Source: JACCZX01 sp963786295 (GTDB lineage: Bacteria > Pseudomonadota > Gammaproteobacteria > Burkholderiales > Burkholderiaceae_F). From it: 64,000 nucleotides of DNA. Positions 47,215-57,300 of the stretch are shown here, piece by piece. Position 1 is the first letter of the stretch. Each line of letters starts with the position of its first letter. The stretch is taken from positions 1 to 64,000 of the forward strand of contig CAWAYV010000027.1 of NCBI GenBank assembly GCA_963786295.1, written 5' to 3'. The position numbers and the translations under genes were made by a program. Below the pieces are notes generated by a model, which did not search any database, had not been told where the DNA came from, and was given only the letters and a program-made list of their open reading frames with translations.

Positions 47215-47604
47215 TTAGAACCAGTAGTCAGCAACACAGCGACCGTCTCGCGGCAGGTCGTCAAATGTGTTCAGCCCATCGAAGTGGTCGATCGGAATCT
47301 GCGCTACCGCCTCGGGCTCAGCAAGACGTAGGTTTACGGCGATCCGTAGACGCCCCTGTTGATCCCTCTGCTGTCCGCGCCAGAAGACTACGCAGCCGCA
47401 AACTGGGCAGAAGTGAAACTCAAGAGCCTTGCCCCGAACATACGCTTGCGTCCTTCCCGAGACCTTGATGCCTTCACCCTCGTAGTCATACGCCCAGAGC
47501 ACGCCGTACCGACGGCATGCCGTGCAGTTGCAGGCTGTTGCGCCATCCGGTTGCCCTTCAAACTGCCATCGAACCGCCCCACAGAGGCAGGATCCTTCAA
47601 TCAT
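47215..47604 (-). CDS. GFA/CENP-V-type zinc protein
   Basis: 129 residues. Cysteines are CLCG (7-10), CNCTACRRYG and CPVCGC, the ligand set of the glutathione-dependent formaldehyde-activating (GFA) fold, with ALEFHFCPVCGCVVFWRG and RIAVNLRLAEPEAVAQIPID. True formaldehyde chemistry is shown only for Gfa; most members are uncharacterised. Small single-gene unit directly before an attC-like site, typical of cassette genes. Confidence 0.87.
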   Translation of the reverse strand: MIEGSCLCGAVRWQFEGQPDGATACNCTACRRYGVLWAYDYEGEGIKVSGRTQAYVRGKALEFHFCPVCGCVVFWRGQQRDQQGRLRIAVNLRLAEPEAVAQIPIDHFDGLNTFDDLPRDGRCVADYWF

Positions 47605-47731
47605 TTCAGTCTCGCATCATCGTCATGTTGTGGCGCGATGTTGTACCAGCTGCAAACCGCGCGCACTGCCGCAGTGATCGGCGCTGGATCAACGACTGGC
47701 CGGGGCGACGAGCTCGACACGACGTTGCGCA

Positions 47732-48345
47732 TCATGCGAGGGTAAGCGCTACGGCTAAAGCCGACTCGGCCACTTCTCGACCGAGCTTGTCCGGTGAACA
47801 CTTACTGGTTGGATTGAGGCTTTCGTCGAGGAACTGCTGCACCGCTCGGAACAGCTGCATGCGGTTCTTCTCCATCAGGACCGAGTGCGTGCCTTCGCCT
47901 ATCTCCACGTAGCGCTTGTAGGGCACATTGGTCAGCTTGGCGAAGTAGGCGTGCAGCATGTAGCTCGGCAAGTCGGCATCCCACTCGGCGTGCGCGAGGA
48001 AGGTGGGGACGCGAATCCCGGCCGGGTCGTACAGCGCCTTGCCCGCGCTCCAGAACTCGCGCCCGTCCTGCACCACGCCGTTGGGGGCGCGCAGCACCGG
48101 GGGCGTCTGCTTCGAGCCCACCGGATCGGTCGCGAAGGTCGCGTCCGCCCAGGCCTCGAACCAGCCCGGCGGAATCAGGTCCGCCTTCTTGTCCTCGGGC
48201 ACGCCCGTGAGCCAGCGTCCCTTCGCAGCGTCGCGCGAAACGGTGCGGTAGGCGCCGAGCTTGTCGCCGGAGTCCGTGAGCGGCGGCGGTGTTGCGGATC
48301 CATTGCGGCGCGTAGAGCACGAGCCGGTTCACCTTGTCCGAAGTC
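47732..48345 (-). pseudogene. Alpha/beta hydrolase C-terminal fragment A
   Basis: Frame-corrected text runs DKVNRLVLYAPQWIRNT, then after a shift GDKLGAYRTVSRDAAKGRW, PEDKKADLIPPGWFEAWADA, RVPTFLAHAEWDADLPSYML and VEIGEGTHSVLMEKNRMQLF to the stop at 47732. It carries the third-acid and His regions (EWDADLP, GTHSV) but no nucleophile. Its right edge joins fragment B at about 48340, through the shared bases around TCGGAC, within a different hydrolase subfamily. It is a partial gene whose 5' part is missing. Confidence 0.6.
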
Positions 48346-48690
48346 GTACGGTTTCAAATCCATCGCGATGACGCGCTTGACGAAATTCGGGAGTTCACCA
48401 GGCGTCGGGCTCAGCTTCTTGTACTCGGTTTCGATGGGCGAACCTTGATTGTTTCGGACGTGAGTTGCCGGCACATGTCGAGTGCTTCCATGACCGAGCC
48501 GTCGTGGCGGAACACAGCCGAAATGCTGACAACCTTACGCACCTTTTCCGGATGGCGGATGCGCACACTGCATCGCGACGCCGCCGCCCATGCTGTCACC
48601 GATGAGGTCCGCGCTTGGGATTTTGAGGTCAGGCCTCGAGCTAGTCGCCGCCGGAACGTCGTACGGCGGCAGCGTTTCATCGCTGAGCCA
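48345..48690 (-). pseudogene. Alpha/beta hydrolase fragment B (middle part)
   Basis: Frame-corrected text: LKIPSADLIGDSMGGGVAMQ (nucleophile Ser in GDSMGG), IRHPEKVRKVVSISAVFRHD, GSPIETEYKKLSPTPGELPN and FVKRVIAMDLKPYDFG. This fits the middle of the same protein whose N-terminus lies at 50461-50721; the two parts are separated by about 1.77 kb. Frames change near 48590, 48440 and elsewhere. It ends abruptly at the junction with fragment A. Confidence 0.6.
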
Positions 48691-48858
48691 GAACACAGCG
48701 TGAACGATGCTGGAACTGGGAAGGAGATGTGCCGCACTGGAGCGCGCGAGTACGCGGGTATTGAGCCGCGCTCGTAGAGCGGGCGAAGTCGATGCTATGG
48801 GGGAATCAGATCGAGGCTCGGGGACCGAGAGGATTCGGAGTGCCGTCGCTCGAGACCC

Positions 48859-50465
48859 ATGCGCGTCGAGCCCTCCGGGCGCGCGACCTACGATCCGCTG
48901 CTCGACGCCCAGGGCAATGTATGCGCCCCGGCTGCCACCGGCCGACCGCCCTTGCTCCAAAGGCTGGTCCTCGCGCAAGGCGAGACCAAGCCCTTCAAGC
49001 CGCAGCCGATGCAGGCCGCGGGCGGCGACGTGCCGCTGTACGGCAACCTCGGTACGCTGTCCTTCAAAGTGGGAACGCGCAACGCGAAGGCGCAGGCCTA
49101 CTTCGACCAGGGCATGCGCTGGTCCTTCGCGTTCAACCACGCCGAGGCGCAACGCGCCTTCCAGGCTGCACGCAAGGAAGACCCGAAGCTCGCCATGGCC
49201 TGGTGGGGCGAGGCCTTTGTGCTCGGGCCGAACATCAACGCGCCGATGATGCCCGAGGCGGTCGAGCCGGCGCTGGCCGCGCTCGCCAAGGCGGTCGAGC
49301 TGGCGCGCGGCGCGCCCGCGAAGGATCGCGCGATGATCGCGGCCTCGAGAAGCGCTACTCGGCGGACCCGAAGGCCGAGCGCGCGGCGCTCGACGCGGCC
49401 TTCGCCGACGCGATGAAGTCCGTGGCCGCCAAGTATTCGGGTGACGACACGATCCTCGCGCTCTACGCCGAATCCATGATGGACACGCAGCCCTGGGACT
49501 ACTGGGAGGCGGGCGGCGCCAAGCCCAAGGGTCGCGCCGCTGAGATGCTCGCGCGTGCTGGAGCAGGTGCTCGCACGCAATCCGAATCACCCGGGCGCGA
49601 TGCATCTCTACATCCACGCGGTCGAGGCGTCCACCAAGCCCGAGCGCGCGCTGCCGCACGCGCGTCGCCTGGCCGCGTTGATGCCCGGCGCGGGCCATAT
49701 CGTGCACATGCCGGCGCACATCTACTACCGTACCGGCCTGCTACAAGGAGTCGCTGGAGGTCAACAAACGCGCAATGGCCGTCGACGAGCAGTACTTCAA
49801 GACCTCGCCCTCGGACCCGATGTACAAGTCGGCCTACTACCCGCACAACATCCACTTCGTGCTGGTCTCGGCGCAGATGGGCGGCGACGGCCCGACCGCA
49901 CTCGATGCGGCCGCCAAGCTCGACGCGTCGCTGCCCGACGCGGTGATCGCGCAGTTCGCGATGCTGGAACCGATCAAGGCCGCGCCCTACCTCGCGCACG
50001 CGATCTTCAGCGCACCCGAAGCGATCCTCGCCTTGAAGGCGCCGCCGAAGGAGCAGGTCGTGGTGTCCGCGCTGGCGCACTACGCGCGCGCGCTCGCGTT
50101 CGCGGCGAAGAAGGACGCAGCCGGCAGCGCGCCGCGAAATCGACGCCATCGCCGCGATCGAGCAGAAGGCCGACTTCAAGCCATACGCGGACTGGGCGGT
50201 GCCGGGCAAGGAGATCGTGCAGACCGCGCGCCTGGTGGCGACCGCACGCCTCGCCGACGCGCAGGGCGACCTCGCCGGGGCGGCCAAGGCCTACGAGGAG
50301 GCGGTCGCGATCGAGGACGCGCTCGCCTACATGGAACCGCCGTACTGGTACTACCCGATCCGCCAGTCGCTGGGCTCGGTATACCTGCGGCAGGGCAAGC
50401 TCGATGCGGCCGAGAAGGCGCTGCGCGATTCGCTGGTGCGCGTGCGCGGCAACGGCCGCGTTTGA
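48859..50465 (+). pseudogene. TPR-repeat protein fragment, multiply frameshifted, embedded in a hydrolase gene
   Basis: Plus strand, opposite to its surroundings. Text over successive frames: AYFDQGMRWSFAFNHAEAQR, KLAMAWWGEAFVLGPNINAP, ALYAESMMDTQPWDYWEAGG, MPGAGHIVHMPAHIYYRTG, SDPMYKSAYYPHNIHFVLVS and MEPPYWYYPIRQSLGSVYLR. These match a family of about 500-residue TPR proteins. Shifts occur near 49340, 49550, 49740 and 50135. The reading stops at a chance TGA at 50463, where the hydrolase sequence of the other strand begins, so the C-terminal tail is missing. Confidence 0.65.
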
Positions 50466-50721
50466 TGTCGGCCGTGCGCCCGTGGCCCTGCATTTCGATA
50501 GCAATCACTTTCCGCGTTTTGGAAAGTTCACCGATCCACCCGGTCCAGTTGTTTGAAATTGTCATGAATGAGCCGTGGAGCAACACCACAGGATCGCCGC
50601 TTCCGTGGACTTCGTAATACATTTTGAGTCCGTTGACCGGCGCGTAGCCCGTAGTTGGTTTTTGCTGCGCCGATACGACAGCCGAAAGGAGCATCGTCAG
50701 GATAAAAGCTGTTGTCTTCAC
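50461..50721 (-). pseudogene. Alpha/beta hydrolase N-terminal fragment
   Basis: GTG 50721 opens a signal peptide (MKTTAFILTMLLSAVVSAQQ), then PTTGYAPVNGLKMYYEVHGS, PVVLLHGSFMTISNNWTGWI and TRKVIAIEMQGHGRTADI. This is the N-terminal third of an exported alpha/beta hydrolase; fragment B (48345-48690) supplies the middle. The sequence breaks off at about 50461 at the border with the TPR fragment. The start lies about 50 bases after a GTTATGC core of the attC-like site on this strand. Confidence 0.68.
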
Positions 50722-50773
50722 GTTTGATTTTTAAAATAGTCCTTTTAGCGCGAGCGTTGGAGATGCTCGTGCT

Positions 50774-50997
50774 GCATAACGTTCGACATGAGCGGCAGAC
50801 GCAAGCGGGCGAAGCACGCTTGTGGCTGTCCGCTCAATCAGGTGGACGTCAGACGGCTGTCACGCTTCGGAATCACTGCTATACAACTCTGCGAATATGA
50901 CGAGCGCGAGGGATCAGAAACAAGCAGCTTAAGGGGGTCGATAGCGGAGACGCAGCGGCTGAAAAGTTGCGGCCGTCGCTCGACGGAGGGGTTAGGT
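50774..50997 (-). other. attC-like site(s) after the GrpB gene
   Basis: Minus strand: ACCTAAC (50997-50991) contains the GrpB stop codon and fits RYYYAAC. At the far end TGAGCGGACAGCC and TGCCGCTCA pair around an internal stem AAGCG/CGCTT and are followed by TGTCGAACGTTATGC with the core GTTATGC (50780-50774). The canonical half (50774-50850) looks like a normal attC; the 220-base total length suggests two sites joined or an insertion. Confidence 0.6.
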
Positions 50998-51538
50998 GCC
51001 ACTGCGAGCGACCTCCCCTCGCACGGCTTTCTGAACCATCTGCTTCGACAAAGCTGACTCTTCGCCAAAGAATAGCTCTCGCGTGATTCCTGAGTGGCTC
51101 CGTGATGTTGCGCCGCGAGCGACTGTTCGAGCTCAAGGTATTGCCTCGCAGTTTCGGGATGAGCGCGAAGGTGATTGCGAAAGGCCAAGTGTCTCGCCTC
51201 CTGCTCGACTCCCGCTCGCACACAAGTGGACATGATCGTCGTAGCATGGCGCAACGTTCAGCCGGCTTCTGAAAGAAGGGATAGACGCGATCGAAGTCCC
51301 CGAGCGGCACGTGAACATAACCGAGGCATGCGAGATGACCCAGGTAGGGGTCAAACGTGACGAGGGAGGTGACGGAGATCTGAATGTCGATCACAGGTTT
51401 GGCCGAAAGACCAGGAACCGCAGTAGACCCCACGTGCTCCACTTGCAATGCGAGATCTCCGAACACACGGCGGATCTCGTTGGCTTCCACCTCGAACATG
51501 GTGGACCACGCTGGGTCATAGGCAACGAGCTTGATCAT
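50992..51538 (-). pseudogene. GrpB-family protein (UPF0157), frameshifted
   Basis: From ATG 51538: MIKLVAYDPAWSTMFEVEAN, QVEHVGSTAVPGLSAKPVID and GYVHVPLGDFDRVYPFFQKP, the GrpB/nucleotidyltransferase-like fold with the GSTAVPGL substrate motif. Then shifts near 51265, 51225 and 51070; later parts are YDDHVHLCASGS, EARHLAFRNHLRAHPETARQ, LEQSLAAQHH and QMVQKAVRGE, ending at the TAA (50992-50994) inside the attC-like core. About 180 residues when joined, normal for the family. Function of bacterial GrpB proteins is unsettled. Its ATG overlaps the phosphatase stop (ATGA). Confidence 0.7.
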
Positions 51539-51903
51539 GAGCCGAGCATGCATCTCGGGCCGGGTGCCGCTTCATGCGCAACTGGCAAGAAGCGAGGAAC
51601 CTTGGCTTTGAGCAGCCTAATGAGTTCTGTGTCCATGTATTCGTATTCGTCTGGTATGTCGAGGCAGATGACTCGCTTGTTCGCGAGGTACTGCCTGAAC
51701 TTGGAAGTGATTTTGTTTCGGTGTGTCTTCTCCATGACGAAGATGATCTCTGCCCACTCAACCAACTCTGGCGTCAATGGATTGTCTGCATCGTGATTCG
51801 TCCCCGCCGAGGCACATTCGATTCCCGGGTGGCTTGCGAATACTTGCTCAGCCGTTGGGCTACGCAGGCGATTCTGGCTACAGATGAAAAGGACGCGCTT
51901 CAT
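51535..51903 (-). CDS. Low-molecular-weight protein-tyrosine-phosphatase-like protein
   Basis: 122 residues. MKRVLFICSQNRLRSPTAEQ replaces the usual CxxxxxR(S/T) P-loop of LMW-PTPs with CSQNRLRSPTAEQ, and the distal acid region is ICLDIPDEYEYMD. This short group is related to LMW phosphatases and arsenate reductases but its members are rarely studied. Coupled to grpB by an ATGA overlap. Core GCATAAC of a possible attC remnant lies 66 bases before its start. Confidence 0.82.
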   Translation of the reverse strand: MKRVLFICSQNRLRSPTAEQVFASHPGIECASAGTNHDADNPLTPELVEWAEIIFVMEKTHRNKITSKFRQYLANKRVICLDIPDEYEYMDTELIRLLKAKVPRFLPVAHEAAPGPRCMLGS

Positions 51904-51969
51904 GTTCCAAAGGTGACGTCTGTAGCGGAAAAAGTTGAGCCGATTCTGCTCCTAAACCTAGTCGCCACG

Positions 51970-51976
51970 GCATAAC
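51970..51976 (-). other. Single attC-like core at the right edge of the cassette block
   Basis: GTTATGC on the minus strand, preceded by GGCGACGAACGGCTGGCCGC, the usual neighbourhood of an attC right core. The opposite core is not visible before the LexA box at 52029, so this may mark where the block joins the older chromosome. Confidence 0.35.
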
Positions 51977-52028
51977 GCGGCCAGCCGTTCGTCGCCGTGC
52001 GCGCTATTCCTTGCCTTCGGCCTCTATA

Positions 52029-52044
52029 CTGTATAAAAATACAG
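52029..52044 (+). promoter_or_regulatory. LexA operator (SOS box)
   Basis: CTGTATAAAAATACAG fits the CTG-N10-CAG consensus with near-perfect dyad symmetry, and sits in an AT-rich promoter 85-100 bp before imuA. It puts the mutasome operon under SOS control. Confidence 0.93.
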
Positions 52045-52060
52045 TATCAGCCAAACCCCC

Positions 52061-52111
52061 ATGAACAGCGCAAACCAACGTCCTGCAATGCAGTTTGCGG
52101 TTTACCGCTAA
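52061..52111 (+). CDS. Possible 16-residue upstream peptide
   Basis: ATG 52061 directly after the SOS box opens MNSANQRPAMQFAVYR and stops at 52109-52111, 17 bases before the imuA ATG. It has no clear RBS. It might be a leader that helps translation of imuA, or an artefact if the true imuA start has shifted frame. Confidence 0.25.
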   Translation: MNSANQRPAMQFAVYR

Positions 52112-52127
52112 TGCCCGGCACTTCTGC

Positions 52128-52877
52128 ATGCTGCAATCTTCCAAAAGTTTTCTGTCGGCGTTGGGTGCACGGGTATGGCGCGCCAACTCGGACGCGGGTG
52201 AGTCCAACGTTCGCACGGTGCCGACGCGCTTTGCCGCGCTGGACAAGTTGCTGCCGAACGGAGGCTGGCCGCAGCGCACATTGATCGAGTTGCTGGTGCC
52301 GTGCGGTGTTGGAGAGATGCGCGTGCTGATGCCGGTGCTGGCACCGCTGATGCGCGCGCGCCAGACGGTGCTGTGGGTCGAGCCGCCGCACATTCCTTAT
52401 CCGCGTGCGCTGATCGCGCATGGCGCGACGCTCGAACAATTGCTGGTGGTGCGCGCGCGTGATCGGGGAGAGCGGCTGTGGACGATCGAGCAGGCGCTTA
52501 AGAGCGGTGCCGCTGCAGCGGTCGTCGCATGGCTGCCTGAAGACAATGCGCACCTGACGTCGTTTCAAACGCTGCGCCGCTTGCAGTTGGCGGCGCAGAG
52601 TATGAAGCGCGATCCGGGTCTGGTGTTTTTGCTGCGCTCGCCGGCGGCGCGCACCGCTGCATCACCGGCGCCGCTGCGTATCGAGCTCGCTGCCTGCGAG
52701 CGCGGTGTGGCGCTCGATATTTTCAAACGGCGCGGCATGCCGGTGCATGCGACGGTGCAGCTTGCGCTGCCGGGCCCGATAGTGCGCCGCTTTGAAGCGC
52801 TGCTCGAAGAACGTGACGCTGCAGAAGCTGCTGAAGTTGCAACGACAAATGCTGTGGATAGCCGTTTGTCTGCCTGA
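52128..52877 (+). CDS. imuA: Translesion DNA synthesis protein ImuA
   Basis: 249 residues from ATG 52128 (MLQSSKSFLSALGARVWRA). RecA-like fold without a full Walker A: RFAALDKLLPNGGWPQRTLI, ELLVPCGVGEMRVLMPVLAP, VLWVEPPHIPYPRALIAHGA, LRRLQLAAQSMKRDPGLVFL. ImuA is needed for ImuB/DnaE2-dependent damage mutagenesis and may link the complex to RecA. First gene after the SOS box, overlapping imuB by 29 bases. Confidence 0.9.
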   Translation: MLQSSKSFLSALGARVWRANSDAGESNVRTVPTRFAALDKLLPNGGWPQRTLIELLVPCGVGEMRVLMPVLAPLMRARQTVLWVEPPHIPYPRALIAHGATLEQLLVVRARDRGERLWTIEQALKSGAAAAVVAWLPEDNAHLTSFQTLRRLQLAAQSMKRDPGLVFLLRSPAARTAASPAPLRIELAACERGVALDIFKRRGMPVHATVQLALPGPIVRRFEALLEERDAAEAAEVATTNAVDSRLSA

Positions 52878-54340
52878 GCTGCCGCTCGAAGTGGCGGTAG
52901 TCGACGCAGTGCCGCTGGCGGTGTGCGACGCATCGCATGTGCTGCTTGCCAACCGCAGCGCACGCGAGGTCGGGGTGCAGGCGCAGATGAGGCGTGCGAC
53001 CGCGCTGGCGATCTGTCCACATCTGCAGATCAAGACGCGCGCGCTCGTGCAGGAAAATCATTCGCTGCAAGCGATCGCCGCGTGGGCGCAGCGCTTTACG
53101 CCGAACGTCGCGCTGGTGCCGCCGTGTGAGGAATCCGACGCCGATCTTGCATCGGGACTGCTGCTCGAAATTTCCGGCAGCGTAAAGCTCTTCAACGGCC
53201 ATCCGAACATTGTCAGAAATTTGCGCGTGGGTCTGGCGCGCCAGGGGCACACGGTGCAGATGGCGCTGGCGCCGGTGCCGCAAGCGGCATGGATGCTGGC
53301 GCGCGCCGCACGTGATGGCCAGGTGCCGCACATCAATGAGGTGAGCGAGCTGCCAGCGGCGCTCGCCGATCTGCCGGTGTGGCTGCTCGGGCCGGGCCGG
53401 CCGCATTGGGATGCGCTGCGCGGCATCGGCGTGACGCGCATTGCCGATCTGCGGCAGCTTCCGCGCAGCGGGATCGCACGGCGCTTTTCTGCGCGTCTGC
53501 TTGATGAGCTGGATCGCGCGTTGGGCCGCAAGCCGGATCCGCGCGTGTGGTTCGTCGCGCCGCCGGTATTCGAAGCGAAGCTCGAGCTGCTGGCGCGTGT
53601 CGATCATGCCGAGGCGCTGCTGTTCGCCGCGCGCCGGATGATCGTGCAGATGACCGGCTGGCTGGCGGCGCGTCATGCGGCAACGCGCACGATCGAATTC
53701 ACGCTGGTGCACGAAGACCGCGATCCGTCGCCGCTGGTGGTGCATCTGGCCGATGCCTCCAATGATGAAGAGCGGATGACGGCGCTGCTGCGTGAGCTGC
53801 TCGGCCGCACGCAACTCGCTGCACCGGTGTACGAGCTGCATCTGCGCTGCGCGCAGATCGTGCCATCGCAGTATTCGCACGGAGAATTGTTTGCGACTGC
53901 GCGCGGCGAGCAGGAAGGGTTGCTGCGTCTGATCGAACGCTTGCAGGCGCGCCTTGGGCCGACCGCAGTGGTACAGCTCGAGCCGCGCGACGATCACCGC
54001 CCCGAGCATGCATTTCGCGAAGTGCCGATCGACCGCGCGAGTGCGTCGCGTTCGTCCGATGTTGATGGGTTCGATAACAACAGCGCACCGCGTCCACTCT
54101 GGCTGCTGCCCGAGCCGATACCGCTATCCGAACATCAGCATCGTCCGGTCTATGGCACGCCGCTGACGCTTGGTCAGCGGGCCGGAGCGGATCGAAAGCG
54201 GCTGGTGGGATGGGCAGTGGGCCGAGCGCGATTACTTCATCGCGCGCGACGAGCAGCATGCGTGGCTGTGGATTTTTCGGCCGCGCGCGCCTGATCCTGC
54301 GAGCCGCGACCGCTGGTATCTGCACGGAAAGTTCGGATGA
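52849..54340 (+). pseudogene. imuB: Y-family-like mutasome protein ImuB, one frameshift
   Basis: From ATG 52849: MLWIAVCLPELPLEVAVVDA, LLANRSAREVGVQAQMRRAT, with the catalytic acids of Y-family polymerases not conserved, as normal for ImuB. The helix-hairpin-helix part is HWDALRGIGVTRIADLRQLP and a little-finger-like domain follows. The frame changes near 54170 (after GTPLTL); the other frame continues VSGPERIESGWWDGQWAERD and YFIARDEQHAWLWIF to TGA 54338-54340, where dnaE2 begins (ATGA). About 495 residues when joined. ImuB bridges DnaE2 to the beta clamp. Confidence 0.83.
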
Positions 54341-57300
54341 TCGGCAACCTCCCAGGCTATGCCGAGCTGCACTGCGTAACGAACTTCAGTTTTCTGCGCG
54401 GCGCTTCGCACGGCGAAGAACTGGTCGAGCGCGCCGCAGCGCTGGGCTACGCGGCATTGGCGATTACCGACGAATGCTCGCTCGCCGGCGTCGTGCGCGC
54501 GCACGTCGAAGCCAAGGAGCACGGCCTGCATCTGATCATCGGCAGCGAGATCAATCTGCTGACTGCCGGCGGCGAGCCGTACGCAAAACTGGTGCTGCTG
54601 GCGACCGATCGGGCTGCTTACGGCAACCTGTCTGAATTGATCACGCTGGCGCGCACGCGCGCCGACAAGGGAAGCTATCGCGCGTACGCCTCCGACCTCG
54701 AAGGCAAGGCAGCAGGGCATCCGCATCTGCAGCATCTGCCCGGCTGCCTGGCTTTGCTGATTCCAGCGGGCGACGCTTCGTTCGAACAGCTGTTCGGCCA
54801 GGCGATGTGGCTGAGGACCTGGTTTCCAGAGCGCGCCTGGATCGCGGTGGAAAATCTTTTGCGCGCCACCGATGGTCCGCTGATCGAACGCATCGAGCGC
54901 GTTGGTCACCTGACCGGTGTGCCGCTGGTCGCCGCCGGTGATGTGCACATGCATCTGCGCTCGCGCAAGCCGGTGCTCGATGTGGCTGCCGCGATCAGGC
55001 TCGGAAAAACAGTGGCCGAGTGCGGCTTCGCGCTGGCATCGAACGCCGAGCAGTATCTGCGGCCGCGCGTGCGGCTGGCGCAGCTGTACGCGCCCGAATG
55101 GCTCGATGAGACGCTGAAGATCGCTGCGCGCTGCCAGTTTTCGCTGAACGAGTTGCGCTACGAGTATCCGGAAGAGATCGTGCCGCCCGGCGCGACCGCG
55201 ACCAGCCATCTGCGTGCGCTGACCGAAGCCGGCGCTTTGTATCGGTTTCCGGAAGGTGTGCCGCCCGCGGTGCGCGCACAGATCGAAAAAGAACTCGCGC
55301 TGGTTGCCGAGCTGAAGTACGAAGCGTTCTTTCTGACGATCGAGGACGTGGTGCGCTTTGCGCGCTCGCAAGGCATTTTGTGCCAGGGGCGGGGCTCAGC
55401 CGCCAACTCGGTGGTTTGCTACTGCCTGCGCATCACCGAGGTCGATCCGCGCCGCTGCAATGTTCTGTTCGAGCGCTTCATCAGCCGCGAGCGCAACGAG
55501 CCGCCGGATATCGATGTCGACTTCGAGCATCAGCGGCGCGAAGAGGTCATTCAATATATCTACGGCAAATACGGGCGCGATCGCGCGGCACTGGCCGCCA
55601 CCGTCATCTGCTATCGCTCGCGCAGCGTGCTGCGCGATGTCGGCAAGGCGCTCGGATTCGATCCGCAGCGTATCGACCAGGTCGCAAAAAACCACCAGTG
55701 GTGGGATAGCGGCCAGCGTCACTCCCAAGGGAATGATCGAAGCGGGGTTTGACCCCGACAGCTTTTCGATTCGCCAGTGGCTCACCATCGCCGACGAGCT
55801 GCGCGGCTTTCCGCGGCATCTGTCGCAGCATGTCGGCGGCTTCGTGATTGCGCGCACCAAGCTGTCGCGCCTGGTGCCGATCGAAAACGCCGCGATGGAA
55901 GATCGCTGCGTCATTCAATGGGACAAGGACGATCTCGAATCGCTTGGCCTGCTGAAGGTCGACGTGCTGGCGCTCGGCATGCTGTCGGCCACGCGCCGTG
56001 CGCTCGAATTCATTGCGCAAAAGCTCGGCCGGCCGTTTGCGATGAGCGATATCGAGGATGACGACACGCCCACCTACGACATGATCTGCGCGGCCGACAC
56101 GATCGGCACGTTCCAGATCGAATCGCGTGCGCAGATGACGATGCTGCCGCGATTAAAGCCGCGCTGCTATTACGACCTGGTGGTCGAAGTCGCGATCGTG
56201 CGGCCGGGGCCGATTCAGGGCGGCATGGTGCATCCGTACCTGCGCCGCCGCGATGGCAAGGAAGCCGTCGAATACCCGAGCAAGGAAATCGAATCGGTGC
56301 TCGAACGAACGCTCGGCGTTCCGATCTTTCAGGAGCAGGTGATGCAACTGGCGATCGTTGCCGCCGATTACACGCCGGGCGAAGCCGATCAGCTGCGCCG
56401 CTCGATGGCGGCGTGGAAACGCAAGGGCGGGCTCGGGCCGCATAAAGAACGACTGATTTCGCGCATGACGGCCAAGGGGTACACACTCGAATACGCCGAG
56501 CGCATCTTCAAGCAGATCGAAGGCTTCGGCGAGTACGGATTCCCGGAAAGTCACGCGGCGAGCTTTGCATTGCTGGCGTATGTGTCGTGCTGGATCAAGC
56601 GTCATCACCCCGATGCATTTCTGGCCGGGCTGCTGAACAGCCAGCCGATGGGCTTTTATGCGCCCGCGCAACTGGTGCAGGACGCGCGCCGGCACGGAGT
56701 CGAAGTGCGTGCCGTTGACGTGACGATCAGTCAGGTCGAATCGACGCTCGAGCCGCCTGCAGATGCAGCAGAAACGCAGGCAGTGCGGCTGGGATTGAAT
56801 CGCATCAGCGGGCTTAAGGAAGCGTCGATCAAGCGCATCGTCGAAGCCCGCAGCGAACGTGAATTCGACAATGTCGAAGATCTGGCGATGCGCGCCCAGC
56901 TGAATTCATTCGAGCTCGAAGCGCTCGCCGCCAGTGGAGCGCTGGCCACGCTCGCCGGCCACCGCCATCAGGCCGGCTGGGAAGCGCTCGGCGTTGAGAC
57001 GCGGCGTACGCAGATGCTGAAGCCGGCGCGCTTTCCGGAGCCGCGGATCGAGCTGGCGCCGCCCACCGAGGGCGCCGATATCGTGGCCGATTACGAGCGG
57101 CTGGGCCTGACGCTCGGCCGTCATCCGCTGGCTCTGCTGCGGCCGCGGCTGGCGAAGATGAAAATGCGAACTTCGATCGAGCTGCAAACGACGCCGAGCG
57201 GCCGTATCGCACGTGCGTGCGGCATCGTCACGCATCGGCAGCGGCCACAGACCGCCAAAGGCTCGGTGTTCGTGACGATCGAAGACGAAACGGGGCCGGT

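Noticed and set aside
48535..49719. 394-codon open frame on the minus strand
   Set aside because: It is antisense to the TPR fragment; its text is Arg/His-rich low complexity caused by high GC at third positions.
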